From positions 22,999,686 through 23,063,685 of the forward strand of contig OZ022261.1 of assembly GCA_963978905.1 (NCBI GenBank): 64,000 bases of DNA, given 5' to 3'. Shown here piece after piece: positions 1 through 10,182 of the stretch (positions are counted from its first letter, which is position 1; each line of letters begins with the position of its first letter). The translations under genes and the position numbers were made by a program. Source of the DNA: Trichostrongylus colubriformis. Taxonomy: Eukaryota; Nematoda; Chromadorea; Rhabditida; Trichostrongylidae. The notes under the pieces were generated by a model. The model ran no database searches. It worked only from the letters and a program-made list of their open reading frames with translations, and was not told the DNA's origin.

Positions 1-11
1 GTGAAGAAGTT

Positions 12-1152
12 TTGACTGTTAATGCACATGGTTCCAGGAGTATGGACGAAAATGGAGCAAGTCCAACCGTAGAAGGAAGTGCGGAAGCTCCACCACAGGT
101 CAGTACAAAACCAAGAGAGGTTTCTGTGGTTGAGATAAATGAGGAGTTGGAAAGAGCCCTGGGGAGAGTGGAACAGATACCCCAAAAAATTATTGAAGAG
201 TTAGAAGAGGCGCGTATAGCACGGAAGTATAGGGCTAAGCTATTTCATGTGTTGGAGAGCGAAGTTGGTGTGGTAAGTAGAATATTAAGGGAGCTGAAGA
301 CCAGTGTGGTGGGATACAAACAGTTTGGACGAGAACTGTTCAGGACCTTACACATTAAAGGGATCGAGTCGATGAACGACTTGATGGAGTACTTTGACGT
401 CACGGAGAGAGACGCAATATTGATTGCAGATATATGTGATATATTTCAGACCAATCGAAGGGACGTGCGAGATGTTTTGTGTGAGATTCAGCAGGCGCGC
501 CAAAGACTGGCGAGCGAGGAGAAACAGATGGAAATAGACCTGGAAGGTGAGTTGAAGAAAAGGCTCCGTAATAAAGAGGCGTATAATGAGTCTGTAAATG
601 AATTTCAGACAAGGACCAGCCCATCAATGCCAAAACATCAGATTAGAGCGCCCTGCGGGCCACGCTGGAGGCAGCCTTCGGAAGCATCGGCAAGAGCGCC
701 ACAAGCGGATCCAGGTCAGGAGTCAATGCATTTTATGGCAATTATGCAAGCGAGTGCATGCATGAGTCCCGGGGTGTTCAAGGGCACCAGGTCAGAAAAT
801 TTCAATGAGTTCATGAGAAGTTTTGAAAGGAAATATAGAACGGTTATCTTAGAGGACAAGATGTTAATTGATATTCTTGGGGACGACCACCTGGAAGGCC
901 GAGCTAAGAGTGTTTTTTGAGCTTCTCCAGTAAAGTAAGGAGCGAGGGTTTGAGGCGGTCGTGGAGGAATTGAGGAAACTGCTGACGAATGATTCCCCAG
1001 CTGGGCGTCTTCGAGCATTAGCGGAACTAAGGAACCTCAGGCGAAGACCAGGCCAAAGTGTGGCAGAGTTTTGTGTGATCATAGAAAAATTGGGAAGACA
1101 AGCTAACCTGTCATGCACGATAAGGCCATGGATTACGCACAGATTCTGTTAG
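12..1152 (+). pseudogene. gag: Gypsy gag, N-terminal and capsid region (frameshifted)
   Basis: The open frame 12-920 encodes a charged, Glu/Lys/Arg-rich, probably coiled-coil protein of about 300 residues. It runs into a capsid-like stretch (roughly residues 240-300, FNEFMRSFERKYR) of the retrotransposon-gag type. The capsid then resumes in another frame at 961-1152 with the segment LAELRNLRRRPGQSVAEFC, which resembles the Gypsy capsid C-terminal half. A stop at 918-920 and a frame change separate the pieces. The product would form the intracellular particle. Assignment rests on position before the zinc knuckle and on the capsid-like segment; the N-terminal part is not otherwise recognised. 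Confidence 0.75.
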
Positions 1153-1183
1153 ATAATCTGAGGATTGGCCCAAACATATTCAC

Positions 1184-2098
1184 TTGTTGAGCACACTACA
1201 CAGGGTGGATGTTGGAGAGGCTTATGATTCAGTGAAGGAGCAGGCCTTAAGTATCGAACAATCCTTGTCACTGTGGCTAGCGCCTGCGGAGAGGCGGAAA
1301 GACGAAAGGGAGAGTTGGAAAAGGAAGGCGCTCATGTACAAAGACATGGAGCGAAGGCCCCAGACTAACGGAACAGTCAGGTCGGAGGGGAATACTGAAA
1401 GGCCAACGGATGGAATAAAGCAGGGAGTTCTTTCTGCGCAAGGGGACCGTTCAAGGATGGAACGAAATAGTGGCAATGATGGTGAAACTAAACGTTATGA
1501 GAAAGGAAGTAGAGAGCAAAGAAGGTGTTGTAACTGCTCCAAGTTTGGTCATATAGGAAGAGCTTGCCCCGCAAAAGAAACTAGGGTTAAACAAATAGGC
1601 AGCAGAGCCGGGGAGTGGGATGCAGAGAACGAGGCGGTTAAACTTGCTCAGGTAATCGAGAGGGCACGGAGCTTAGGCATGAAGGCTGCTGCAAAGGTAG
1701 AAGATCATATGCCATTGGTAGGAAAGGTAACGGCTGTATGGGCGGGAATGTTGAATGCGCGGGTACAAGCGGTATTGGATACAGGTTCAATGATTAGCAT
1801 CATACCTGTAGAGGTACTAGCGCGGGCACGTAGTATTGGCTTCGATGTTGATACTTTAGAAATGGTACCAAATGAGGCGATGGTTCCGGTATATGACGCA
1901 TCTGGGAACCGCATGGAATTCATGACGGCTGTGAAAATAATGGTGGAGTTAGAAGGAGGTGGCAAAGCCGAGGTGGCATTCCACATATTGGATGCCAAGG
2001 AAAACGAATCCTACTGGGCACCAACTCACTGGAGCAGTTGGTGGTGCATCCGTGCGTGTCACCGGAAGGGGAACAAAAGGAAAAGGACGCAAAGTTGA
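1184..2098 (+). pseudogene. Gypsy nucleocapsid zinc knuckle and aspartic protease
   Basis: The frame holds a CCHC zinc knuckle, CNCSKFGHIGRAC preceded by Cys, at about 1530-1572. This RNA-binding motif packages the element's RNA. About 70 residues later is a retroviral-type aspartic protease site, VLDTGSMISIIP (about 1771-1806), with its DTG triad intact. The frame stops at 2096-2098. The protease would continue in the frame at 2150-2383, so at least one frameshift cuts it from the polymerase. Zinc-knuckle spacing (C-x2-C-x4-H-x4-C) is canonical. Confidence 0.88.
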
Positions 2099-2273
2099 GA
2101 GGTAACGGTCGCTAGGAGAGCCTATATCGCGCCCGGGCATACAGCAAATGTGTCGGCTCGGTGTGAGGAACATAACGATAACGAAGATCGCGTGATTTGG
2201 CCATGTAAGGATGGTATGGTCACGGGTGTCTACAGGATCAAGGGCCAAGAAGTAGAGATACCAGTCATAAACG

Positions 2274-4144
2274 ATGGCAGCGAACCACTGTTATGCAAAG
2301 AAGGAGAGGAGATTGGCCGGTGGGGCGCGGAGAAATGGCGTGAGGGTGGGTTGGGAGGACCTGAACCCACTCATGCTCGATAGCGTAGTCCCCGAAATAG
2401 GTGAGGAAGAGAGGCGCAATATACTGCACAAACAGATACAGGAGGCTGCAAAAGTAGAAAGCCTAAGTGAGGACATTAAATCGGTTCTGGATGAGTATCC
2501 CAATGCTTTTTCGGTATGTGACAGGGAGCTTACGGGTACCGGTGTGATAGAAATGAACAATGATACAGGTGATAACAGGCCCGTAGAAATGAAGGTTAGG
2601 CCAGTCCCGTTAGGCATGCGCAAGAAATTGAAAGAGCTTCTAAGGATTTGGAAAATAGGAAGGTGATAGAAAAGAGTAGCTCAGAGTGGGCTTTTCCCAT
2701 TGTGCTCGTAGAGAAGAAGGATGGCAGCTTGCGACTTTGCGTAGATTATCGTGAACTGAATAATAGGATCAAACTAGACTCATACCCTCTACCGACAGTG
2801 GATGCCGTGTTGCAAAGTAGCGGCTACTGGCAAATACCTCTCACGACGGAAGCGCGTGAGAAATCCGCGTTTACAACGCCGGAAGGGTTGTTTCAATTTC
2901 GGGTAACCCCTCTCGGGTTAAGCACCAGCCCTCCGGTCTTTCAAAGACTCATGGATACGGTGTTGCGTGACCTGCTAGGAACGGAAGTCTTTTGTTACAT
3001 TAATGATATGATAGTTTGCACAGATACCCGTGAGAGGCATATAGAATTGTTGAAGCAGGTGTGCACAAAACTACAGGAGGCGGGTTTGAGACTCAAGGCT
3101 CAAAAGTGTGTGCTTATGCAAACTAAAGTGAGCTTTCTAGGACACGTAGTAGACAGGGATGGTATCCATATGGACTCAGGTAAGACAGAAGATTGTGAAG
3201 TATAAGGCGCCAGCAAATGTTAAGGAACTAAGGACCTTTTTGGGAATGGCATCCTTTTATCGGAAGTTCTGTCTGGGATTTGCGAAGGCGGTTGGCTGTT
3301 TGTTTTCTCTCACGTCACCAAAAAGGGTATGGAAGTGGACAGAAGAGCATCAGGCAGCGTTCGAGAAAGTGAAGCAGATGATATCGACATCGCCAGGGCT
3401 GATGCAGCCAAATATCGGGAAAGCCAGGGACGGGTCGCGGTAGTTCGTGATTTGTACAGACGCCTCGACCTTTGGATTGGAACAGTCCTTTCTCAGGAAG
3501 GGGACGACGGACCCAGTATATTTCGCATCTAAGGGGCTCAGCAAGGCTGAACGAAGGTACCATATCACCGACTTGGAGGCCTTGGCTTTGTGTTTGCTAT
3601 TAGACGATTCCATATGTTCATCTATAGACTGCCCAGGGTAGTTCTGATGGACCATCAGCCATTGACGGCTTTGTTCAACAGGTGTAACGTATCGGCACGG
3701 GTTTTGCGATGGTCTTTGGAGGTTCACCGGTATAACCTGGAAATAAAATACGTGAAAGGAAAAACCAACGTGGTGGCCGATGTGCTGAGTCGTGGAGCGA
3801 TGCAGTGGGATGGCGTAGAATCCATGCGGGGGCTCAACGATGCTGTGGTCAATGCCGTGACGGCTCAGAAAAAGTCGAAGTGGATGGAAGAACTCGAGAC
3901 GGATGAAGATTTTGCTCCAATCATTGAGGCACTGCGCAAAGGGCGTAACGACGGCAAGGTTTCGTGGGCGGGTATGAGAAACCCAGTCAGTATTGCAGAT
4001 TTTTCTATAGAAGGAGGCGAGCTAAAGATGTATCAGAATGATGGGAGTATAGTGCTGATCGTGCCACGTAGCAAGTGCTATGAAGTGTTTCACGTGGCGC
4101 ATCGGGAACATTCGCAGGACACTTTAGTGTGCATAAGTTATTGA
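2274..4144 (+). pseudogene. pol: Gypsy reverse transcriptase and RNase H (broken)
   Basis: Segments in three frames (2274-2666, 2648-3205, 3159-3641, 3590-4144) together give a Ty3/Gypsy reverse transcriptase and RNase H. Visible blocks are WAFPIVLVEKKDGSLRLCVD, the TTPEGLFQFRVTPLGL segment, FLGHVVDRDGI and RTFLGMASFYRKF. RNase H follows, with VICTDASTFG, a diverged YHITDLEALAL block and the tether-like VKGKTNVVADVLSR. The catalytic box, normally YxDD, reads YINDM (about 2996-3010): the first catalytic aspartate has become asparagine. With the frameshifts this rules out activity. The product would have copied the element's RNA into DNA in the cytoplasmic particle. Confidence 0.9.
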
Positions 4145-5144
4145 ACAGGTTGAAGAGAGAGGTATTCTGACCCATCATGGCACGGGATATCCACAAGTGG
4201 ACCAGGGAATGCCAGCGTTGCTTTGCGCACGACGTTCGACCACGGATAACACCTCAACTTAAGCCAATTAAGACCGTTAAGTCCTATGAATTTGTAGGAG
4301 TGGATGTGCTGGAATTGGGCATAACGACGAGCGGGAATCGTTACGCTGTCACAGTAATCGACCACGTCTCCAAGTTTGGAGCGGCCTATCCAGTGCCCGA
4401 TAAATCAGCGGAAACAATTGCTAAAATTCTATTTGTTCGTTGGATGGCAGAGGGATGCCGTTGGCCGAAGGCAATCCTGTCCAATAAGGGTGGAGAGTTC
4501 GAAAATAGAATTATGGAAGAGCTAACTAGGATCACCAAGATTGAACACGTGATGACCAAGGGTTATAATCCTAGAGAGAATGGGATAACTGGGCGGTTCA
4601 ATGGGACTATTGTAGCAATGCTAAGAGGAAGCACGATTGTACCGATGGAATGAGACGTTAGACTTCCATTCTGCATCTTAGCATACAATATGACTCCACA
4701 TCATGCCACGGGTGAGAGTCCTTATTTCATATTGCATGGGATAGATCCAAACTTCCCATCGGCAGTGATACCCAACGGCGGGATATCTTGGTACACGATG
4801 ATGAAAGTAGGGAAGATTATAAGGCACAGTTACTGCAGGCGGTGGCTGAGTTGCACGATAGGGTAAAGGAATATAATGATCGTGTTCGAGAAAAGATGAA
4901 GCAACAATATGATGAGCGCAACAAGGTGAAGAAGTGTAAACCTCCGAAAATAGGAGATCGGGTGTATATGTTTGCGCCAAAGGAGAAAACCGTGAATACT
5001 CACCCGAACGTTGCGTGTGAGTGGGCAGGTCCATTTCGTATGCTCGAGGTCAGTGAGAATTCGGCAGTGATAAGTAGAATAGGTGAAAATTCTGAGCCAA
5101 TCAGGGTGCAACCTCCTCAGAGTGTGACCGTCCTATATCTCTGA
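4045..5144 (+). pseudogene. Gypsy integrase (broken, catalytic residues lost)
   Basis: The zinc-binding head starts in the preceding frame (HVAHREH, near 4090) and finishes with CQRC near 4210 in the frame 4177-4653. The core begins with FVGVDVLELG (first catalytic Asp kept). The second Asp block reads LSNKGGEFEN, where the family has S-D, and the Glu block reads GITGRFNGTI, where the family has E-R-F-N. Two of the three DDE residues are therefore replaced. The C-terminal part continues in another frame at 4788-5144, with an SH3-like segment (IGDRVYMFAPKEKT, WAGPFRMLEV) typical of Gypsy integrases. Frameshifts lie near 4140 and 4655-4788. Confidence 0.88.
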
Positions 5145-5187
5145 TGAACGAGTAGACGATCACGTCCAGGGGTAAAAGAAGCAGGAA

Positions 5188-6295
5188 ATGAGGAGGGAAA
5201 GTCAAGAAAATCACATGTTTCATTTTCAGAGGAGCGGTGATAAACTCGAAACACGACCGAGGACATCTGCAGTACTCATGCAAGGAAGGATGCCTCGAGG
5301 GAATCAGGCTAGGCGTTTTGAGGGACATACAGTTCCCAGGAGCGTTTTCGAGAAAAGCGTTCAGATCGTTGTGGAACGCCTGGCGGGCGGGGAGCATCTT
5401 CATAAGGAGCGATATCGACGATCCAAAATCAAGTTCTTCAAAGATGGTGCCACGTGCTTGGACGAGGAAGCGCTTATGAAAGTACTCAGATTGGCGTACG
5501 AAAAATGCTTGGATTGGACTGAATTCGTGAGCATGACGGAAGGGATAAAGACCCACGCTAAAATCGATTCGTACGGTTTCGAGCGGACATACGATGCAGC
5601 GCTGAGGAGACTGAAGTCGGAACTGGAAGCAGAAGAAAAAGTAAAGCGACCGATCAAGGATGGGTCAACAGCATTTGCTGCTCCTACGAGTGCGGCCCTA
5701 TTGAAAACGGATGGCCCTAAGAGAGTGATTTCGACGCGTGTGACAACGTCATTCAGAGACCTACGCGAAGTTCTGAATGAATGGACGATGAATAAGATTT
5801 GGGTGTTGGTATGGCCCATGGACCAGAGCTTCGAAGATGACGAGATTTGTGCTATTGTCAAAGTATGTGAGCAGCATTTTGAAAGTGGTGGTCGTATTGT
5901 TGCCGTTTGGCCACCGGTATTAGAAAAAACGTAGGCGTGTGGAAAAAATGGTAGAAATTCGGACCATGTTGGAGGACTCGATTAACAGTCGATCGGGACC
6001 AGGGCAGTTTTTCCGTGCATCGGGAACGAGAATTGAAAAGGGTAAATTTTTGTGCGAAGTCGGCACTCCAGAGGCAGCGCTATCCTATTATGGTTCAGAT
6101 TGTGCTGTGTCATGTGCAAGGATGTTGTACGAAACTATTGAGAAAAAGATGGCATCTGTAGTTCCGTTGCCAGAGCTGAAAAGAGTAGAATTCCAGCCGA
6201 TGAGGGCACCGGCTCAGGAGGGGGGCGGCATGTGGGGTCATAGGGGCATGGCCGCAAAGCGCCGTCGTGATCTAGCGGGAAACAGCGCCATATAA
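5188..6295 (+). pseudogene. Extra reading frame downstream of Gypsy integrase, unknown function
   Basis: A 248-residue open frame (5188-5934) begins 44 bases after the integrase stop. After one frameshift near 5935 it continues to 6295, for about 365 residues in all. I do not recognise it. It has no signal peptide or membrane segment, so it does not look like an envelope gene. It has an Arg/Lys-rich N-terminal half, a helical charged middle (ALRRLKSELEAEEKVKRPIK), a compact alternating stretch (KIWVLVWPMDQSFEDDEICA then GGRIVAVWPP) and a Gly/Arg-rich basic tail (GGGMWGHRGMAAKRRRD). The position suggests an accessory third gene of the retrotransposon or captured host sequence. It is longer and less damaged than any other frame of the element except gag. 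Confidence 0.6.
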
Positions 6296-6296
6296 G

Positions 6297-6490
6297 GACG
6301 GCAGGAGAGTACAGAAATGTACATATTTGGTTTTAGATCGCCCGTCCCCACTACGTCACGAACGACGCTTCCCCCTCATTCTTCCCCCGATACATCTGTA
6401 GATTGTTGTGCGCGACTTGTGTTCTTTTTGTACGCATTTATTCGTTGTCGTTGATTCTCGCGAGTATGATAAATTGTTAGTAAATATCTT
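6297..6490 (+). other. Probable Gypsy 3' untranslated region or LTR
   Basis: Non-coding stretch between the last Gypsy reading frame and an RTE relic. It is the expected place for the 3' LTR. No partner LTR is in the window, so this cannot be confirmed here. Confidence 0.35.
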
Positions 6491-6494
6491 GTGT

Positions 6495-7860
6495 TGCCTA
6501 CGTGTGAGAAGCGGCCAGACGCCGATCGAATACTTCCACCTAAGAACCTAAGTCTTGTTCGGTACAGCTATCTGAAACGTCTGACATGCCATTTCATGGG
6601 TGAACATCAGTGCATCACTCGGCCCCACAACATCAGACCGGGACTTCTGAAAAATCTACCCTCTAACCCTAGCTCGACTTTTCACTCGACACCTGCCGGA
6701 GTGGAAGGTGCTCACCTCATGGGAAACGCTGTGCTGTCTCTAGTCCACAAGCTTTTCACTCGCGTCACTGTGAAAAGGATTGGCAGAATTTAAGGGAAGA
6801 AAACCATGCGAGAGGGCAGGCTTCCGAAAAGGGTTTATTACGATCGATTACATGCTTACGGTCACTAGGATCATTCCATGAAGTGTCGCAACAGTATAAC
6901 GTGAGATGCCTGTTTGTCTCGCTTTGATAGATTGGAAGAGGGCCCCCGTTGAGATAGAAGCGGTTAACAAAGCACTGAGGAGCCAGGCGGTATCGTTTTC
7001 AGTTCGTGAGAGTACTGCTTGAGCTTCACAAGAAAGTCGCGACTAGGATATCACTATTCTATTAGGAGCTCATCATCGACGTGAACAGAGGGTTTTGATA
7101 ACGTGAAATTAACTCGCCATCATTTTTTTGGCGTCGTTCCTGAGAACGTTCGTCGGGAGGGAATGCATGAGAATAAAAGTTGACAGCCGGTATCTACATT
7201 ACCTCCACTTCGTCGATACATCGCGCTCTAAGGCCGCGGTCATACTCTGCGGTACCGGCGGCAGCGCGTGGCTGCGTATACCTGCGTCCCGTCTATGCCA
7301 CCCTTCCTCGTTGCCTGCGTCATCTTTGCACCTCACCGGTGCCAATCTGCCTCGCTGCCTGTGAACGCAGCCACGCCGTGCCAGCGATGAGAATGACCAA
7401 GGCCTTATCTTTTCCAAGCTCACATTTCATTTTCTGCACATATCTACCACGCGGCTTGAACTTTCTCTACAGATCGTGCTTTTTTTTCTGCCTAACTGGG
7501 GCAGTTTGGTGAAATGGCCCACTTCATGAAACTTGATTGGGATGATGCATAAACTTCGTCTTGAACTTCGTCTAGACTTCGTTGTCTGAAAGACGGTAGC
7601 TACATGTGAGAAGAAGTACGACTAGCTTCACGTTGAAATATTATTCCTAATTTAGGTTTCTCTTCAGTGCGGAACAGTCATTAGCAAGATGAGGGGTGGG
7701 TCATTCGTACAAATTTATACACAACCCGTCATGCTATATCGCGATGGCTGTTTGACCATAGCGGTTACCGACTGGATCTTTCATGAAATCAAACAAACAC
7801 CTGAACGACCGCTGGTCTGACTCCTTAAAGAAGCCTACAGGGTGGCTACAAACCCTGTGG
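6495..7860 (+). pseudogene. RTE-clade LINE relic (reverse transcriptase fragments)
   Basis: Broken pieces of an RTE-type ORF2 on the plus strand. Near 6630-6790 IRPGLLKNLPS and HKLFTRVTVKRI match the segments before and in the reverse-transcriptase fingers. Near 6910-6990 VCLALIDWKRA resembles the RTE block around LTFIDLKKAF. Near 7150-7215 RIKVDSRYLHYLHF matches the block before the catalytic FADD. Near 7755-7855 TDW and the following residues match the C-terminal tail. Stops and frameshifts are frequent. A different repeat fragment (about 7295-7400) interrupts the C-terminal half. RTE LINEs are abundant in nematodes. Confidence 0.72.
7295..7400 (+). repeat. Fragment of a dispersed repeat shared with 48478-48560
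   Basis: The stretch around CTCGCTGCCTGTGAACGCAG reappears in reverse complement near 48490-48545, roughly three quarters identical over about 65 bases by eye. Nature of the repeat unknown. Confidence 0.5.
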
Positions 7861-7900
7861 TCAGCTAATTTACACCTGGCTTGCTAACCTGTGCACCCCT

Positions 7901-8460
7901 GTTTGTAGGCAGCATAAGGGGGAAGTCGGACGGAAAGTAAAGGAAGTAGTGCATATGAAAGTCGAGATGGCTAGTAATCGGACAGTGGAGAAAAAACCGA
8001 TGGAAATGACCGAAAACCCGAGAAATGACCCCCTTCTCTCGGTGATCCTCAACGCGGACGACCTGTCCGTCAGTAGGCGGGTAGTCTGATCTACTTTTCC
8101 ATTGGCATGTTGCCAAGTAAACACAAGGGAATATCTGGAAATACGACAGCATCTATTTTCTGGAGTGAGCTTCAGGCTAAAACTGCTAAAACGCGCTGCC
8201 ATACCCTCGATCTCGCCGTATACCCTTGGCCGCTCTCATCGTAGCCAACCAGGTATCACGTCATCAGGAGGCTTGAGCGACCGATGAAAGGGCGGAACAG
8301 ATGGGCGGTTGCGGCGTTTTGCGGCGTTCCTACAGCTCGGAGGGGCGCTTTTTCACCGGGATTTCGCCCCTGAGAGCCTTCTTAGGCACAGGATTACCAT
8401 GTGAGTGAATTCTTGTAGGGATCTCTCCAGTACCGCACTACCTTTAATGCTGTCTTTAAG
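7901..8460 (+). repeat. Repeat family A, copy 1 (TIR element)
   Basis: First of five copies of a 550-700 bp repeat. The ends read like TTTAAAGACAGTGTTAGGG in either orientation (here TAGGCAGCATAAGGGGG at the left and CTTTAATGCTGTCTTTAAG at the right). Shared internal blocks include ACCGAAAACCCGAGAAATGA, a block around ACGACCTGTCCGTCA, CCATTGGCATGTTGCCAAGT, and a GC-rich block ending in GGGATTTCGCC. No coding capacity is seen, so it is probably a non-autonomous DNA transposon. Confidence 0.65.
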
Positions 8461-8474
8461 CTCTGTAATATATA

Positions 8475-9290
8475 TTAGGTTGTCCCAAAAGTCTTTAAAG
8501 ATTTTTCCAGAGAAATCAATAAACCTTGTTTACCTCGAGGCACGTCTAGGCCGTTCAGCAATACGTAGATTATTCTCTTAGTTTCTAGGAAAATATATAT
8601 TGACCCACCAGGTTCCGTGAAGAGCGCTACAATGCCCATAGCTGATACCCACCCAACACGCGGTGTCATCTATATGAGTGGTCTTGCGGCATCAAAGATA
8701 CGGAAGCTTGCCACTCCATCAACGCTGCGCTTCAGCAACGGCGAGATTGACATAGGAGACATTCATTAGTGTGCTACTTCTGGCACGCGGAAGGAATGCT
8801 TCTCCACGAGGTGCTAGTGCGAGAGACAGTCATTGCTTTCGTACCCACGATGTCCAGCAGCTCGTCATCTCTCTTCGAGAAAAGCGCCGGAAATGGTCCG
8901 CAGTCATTCTGCTTCATGACGACGCCAGCTCCCATATCGCGAAGAGTACCCAGGTCAAGCTACACGAGCTCAGCTGGGATGTCCTGCCCCACCCGCAATA
9001 ATCTCCAGACATTGCCTCTCCCGACTATCACCTTACCCTTCCTTCTGAATCCTTCGTGGCCAAGAAAAAAGTCGTTGATTATGACTTGCTTGCAAAGGCG
9101 ATCGCTGACTTCTTCGAATCTCAGAACCTAGAGTTCTGGGAGGAGGGAATCAACGATTTACCTATGAGGTGGCAGAGTGTTGTCGATAACCATGGTGAAC
9201 ACATTGTTGCCCAATTGTTGTTTGTTGGAAGAAAGCATAATAAGAAGTGAGGATCGAAAGAAATCCTACAAAACTTTTGGGACATCCTAA
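8475..9290 (+). mobile_element. mariner element, internally deleted
   Basis: Inverted ends TTAGGTTGTCCCAAAAGT and ACTTTTGGGACATCCTAA differ at one position and are flanked by TA on both sides (8473-8474, 9291-9292), the Tc1/mariner target duplication. Only the C-terminal half of the transposase survives. Around 8900-9000 LHDDASSHIAKSTQVKLHEL corresponds to the catalytic HDNARPH block followed by VLPHPQ. At 9056-9230 a frame with FWEEGINDLPMRWQSVV matches the C-terminus. At 816 bp it is shorter than a full mariner (about 1.3 kb), and the frame is broken near 9000. Confidence 0.92.
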
Positions 9291-9309
9291 TACTTTGGAT
9301 AAAGCATAT

Positions 9310-10182
9310 CAGCCATGTTCTTCCGCCAATACCACGACTGTCGGTTCAAACTGTCCGAAGAAATGAGACTTTCTCCTCATAGAGCCACGATCGCTCACCT
9401 CGTGGAGCAGGAATGCTCCGCCGCCGAGATCGCAAAAACGCTCCGAATCAATGGCAGGATAGTGGGAAGGATGGTGACTCAGTACAAGGAGCGAGGACAC
9501 CACCTACCACTTCCAAAAAGGGACCGACCAAGAACGGTCAATCTCCACGGATTCGGAAGAAGACAGTTCGAACAGAATCGCTTCAGATCTTCAGGTCTCA
9601 CGCAGAAGTGTTCAAAATATCGTGAAATTCGAACTGGGTGTGCGCAACAACCGCTTCTTTCGAGGACAAACACTCAGCCCAGCTGCCAAGAAGAACAGAC
9701 TCGAAAAATGCAAGAAGCTGCTATCGGCAGTTCGCCGGCCGAATCTCGGACATTGTGTGGATTGAGCAGTTCGTGGTAGAGCTTAACGAATTTCTGTGCA
9801 CCTCCTCCATGGCAATGGGTGAAGAGACGGCCTCACAAGGATAAAGAGACGCGTGCGAAGCTAGGCTGGAACACGGTCCCACATCCACCCTATTCATCTG
9901 ATATTGCCCCCTCAGGTTACCACTTGTTCCAGCCCCTCAAAACTTTTCTAGCAGAAAAAAAACAATTCGTCAACTATGACCACCATTAACAGGTGGTCGG
10001 TGACTTCTTCGACTCCCAACTTCTCAGTTCTGGGAGCAGGGAATCACTTAAATGCCCGTTAGGTGGGACAATGTTATACCTATTGATGGTTGTTATATTG
10101 TTGATAAGCTTGCACTGTTTGTTGAGTTGTAAAATAGAAAAAATCTCACCATATCAAAACTTTTCGATCAACCTGACAGATA
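9310..10182 (+). mobile_element. mariner/maT-type transposase relic
   Basis: The N-terminal paired helix-turn-helix is readable at 9370-9540: IAHLVEQECSAAEIAKTLRI, then VGRMVTQYKERG and RDRPRTV. In other frames follow FRGQTLSPAAKKNRLEKCKK (about 9660-9720), then NTVPHPPYSSDIAPSGYHLF (about 9870-9930) and VVGDFFDSQ. This domain order is Tc1/mariner superfamily, closest to maT-like transposases. Several frameshifts kill it. The right end (CTTTTCGATCAACCT near 10165-10182) interrupts an RTE relic on the other strand; the matching left end was not found. Confidence 0.75.

Larger units (their letters stand above)
1..6490 (+). mobile_element. Ty3/Gypsy LTR retrotransposon, decayed, 5' end outside the window
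   Basis: Gag, CCHC zinc knuckle, aspartic protease, reverse transcriptase, RNase H and integrase occur in that order on the plus strand, which is the Ty3/Gypsy arrangement. The frame changes at least eight times between 12 and 6295, and key residues of the reverse transcriptase and integrase are altered, so the copy is dead. Coding sequence begins almost at base 1, so the 5' LTR and primer-binding site should lie upstream of the window. About 190 bases (6297-6490) separate the last reading frame from an RTE relic and may hold the 3' LTR; without the 5' LTR its borders cannot be set. Nematode Cer1-type elements are the natural comparison. Family call is firm, borders are not. Confidence 0.9.
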
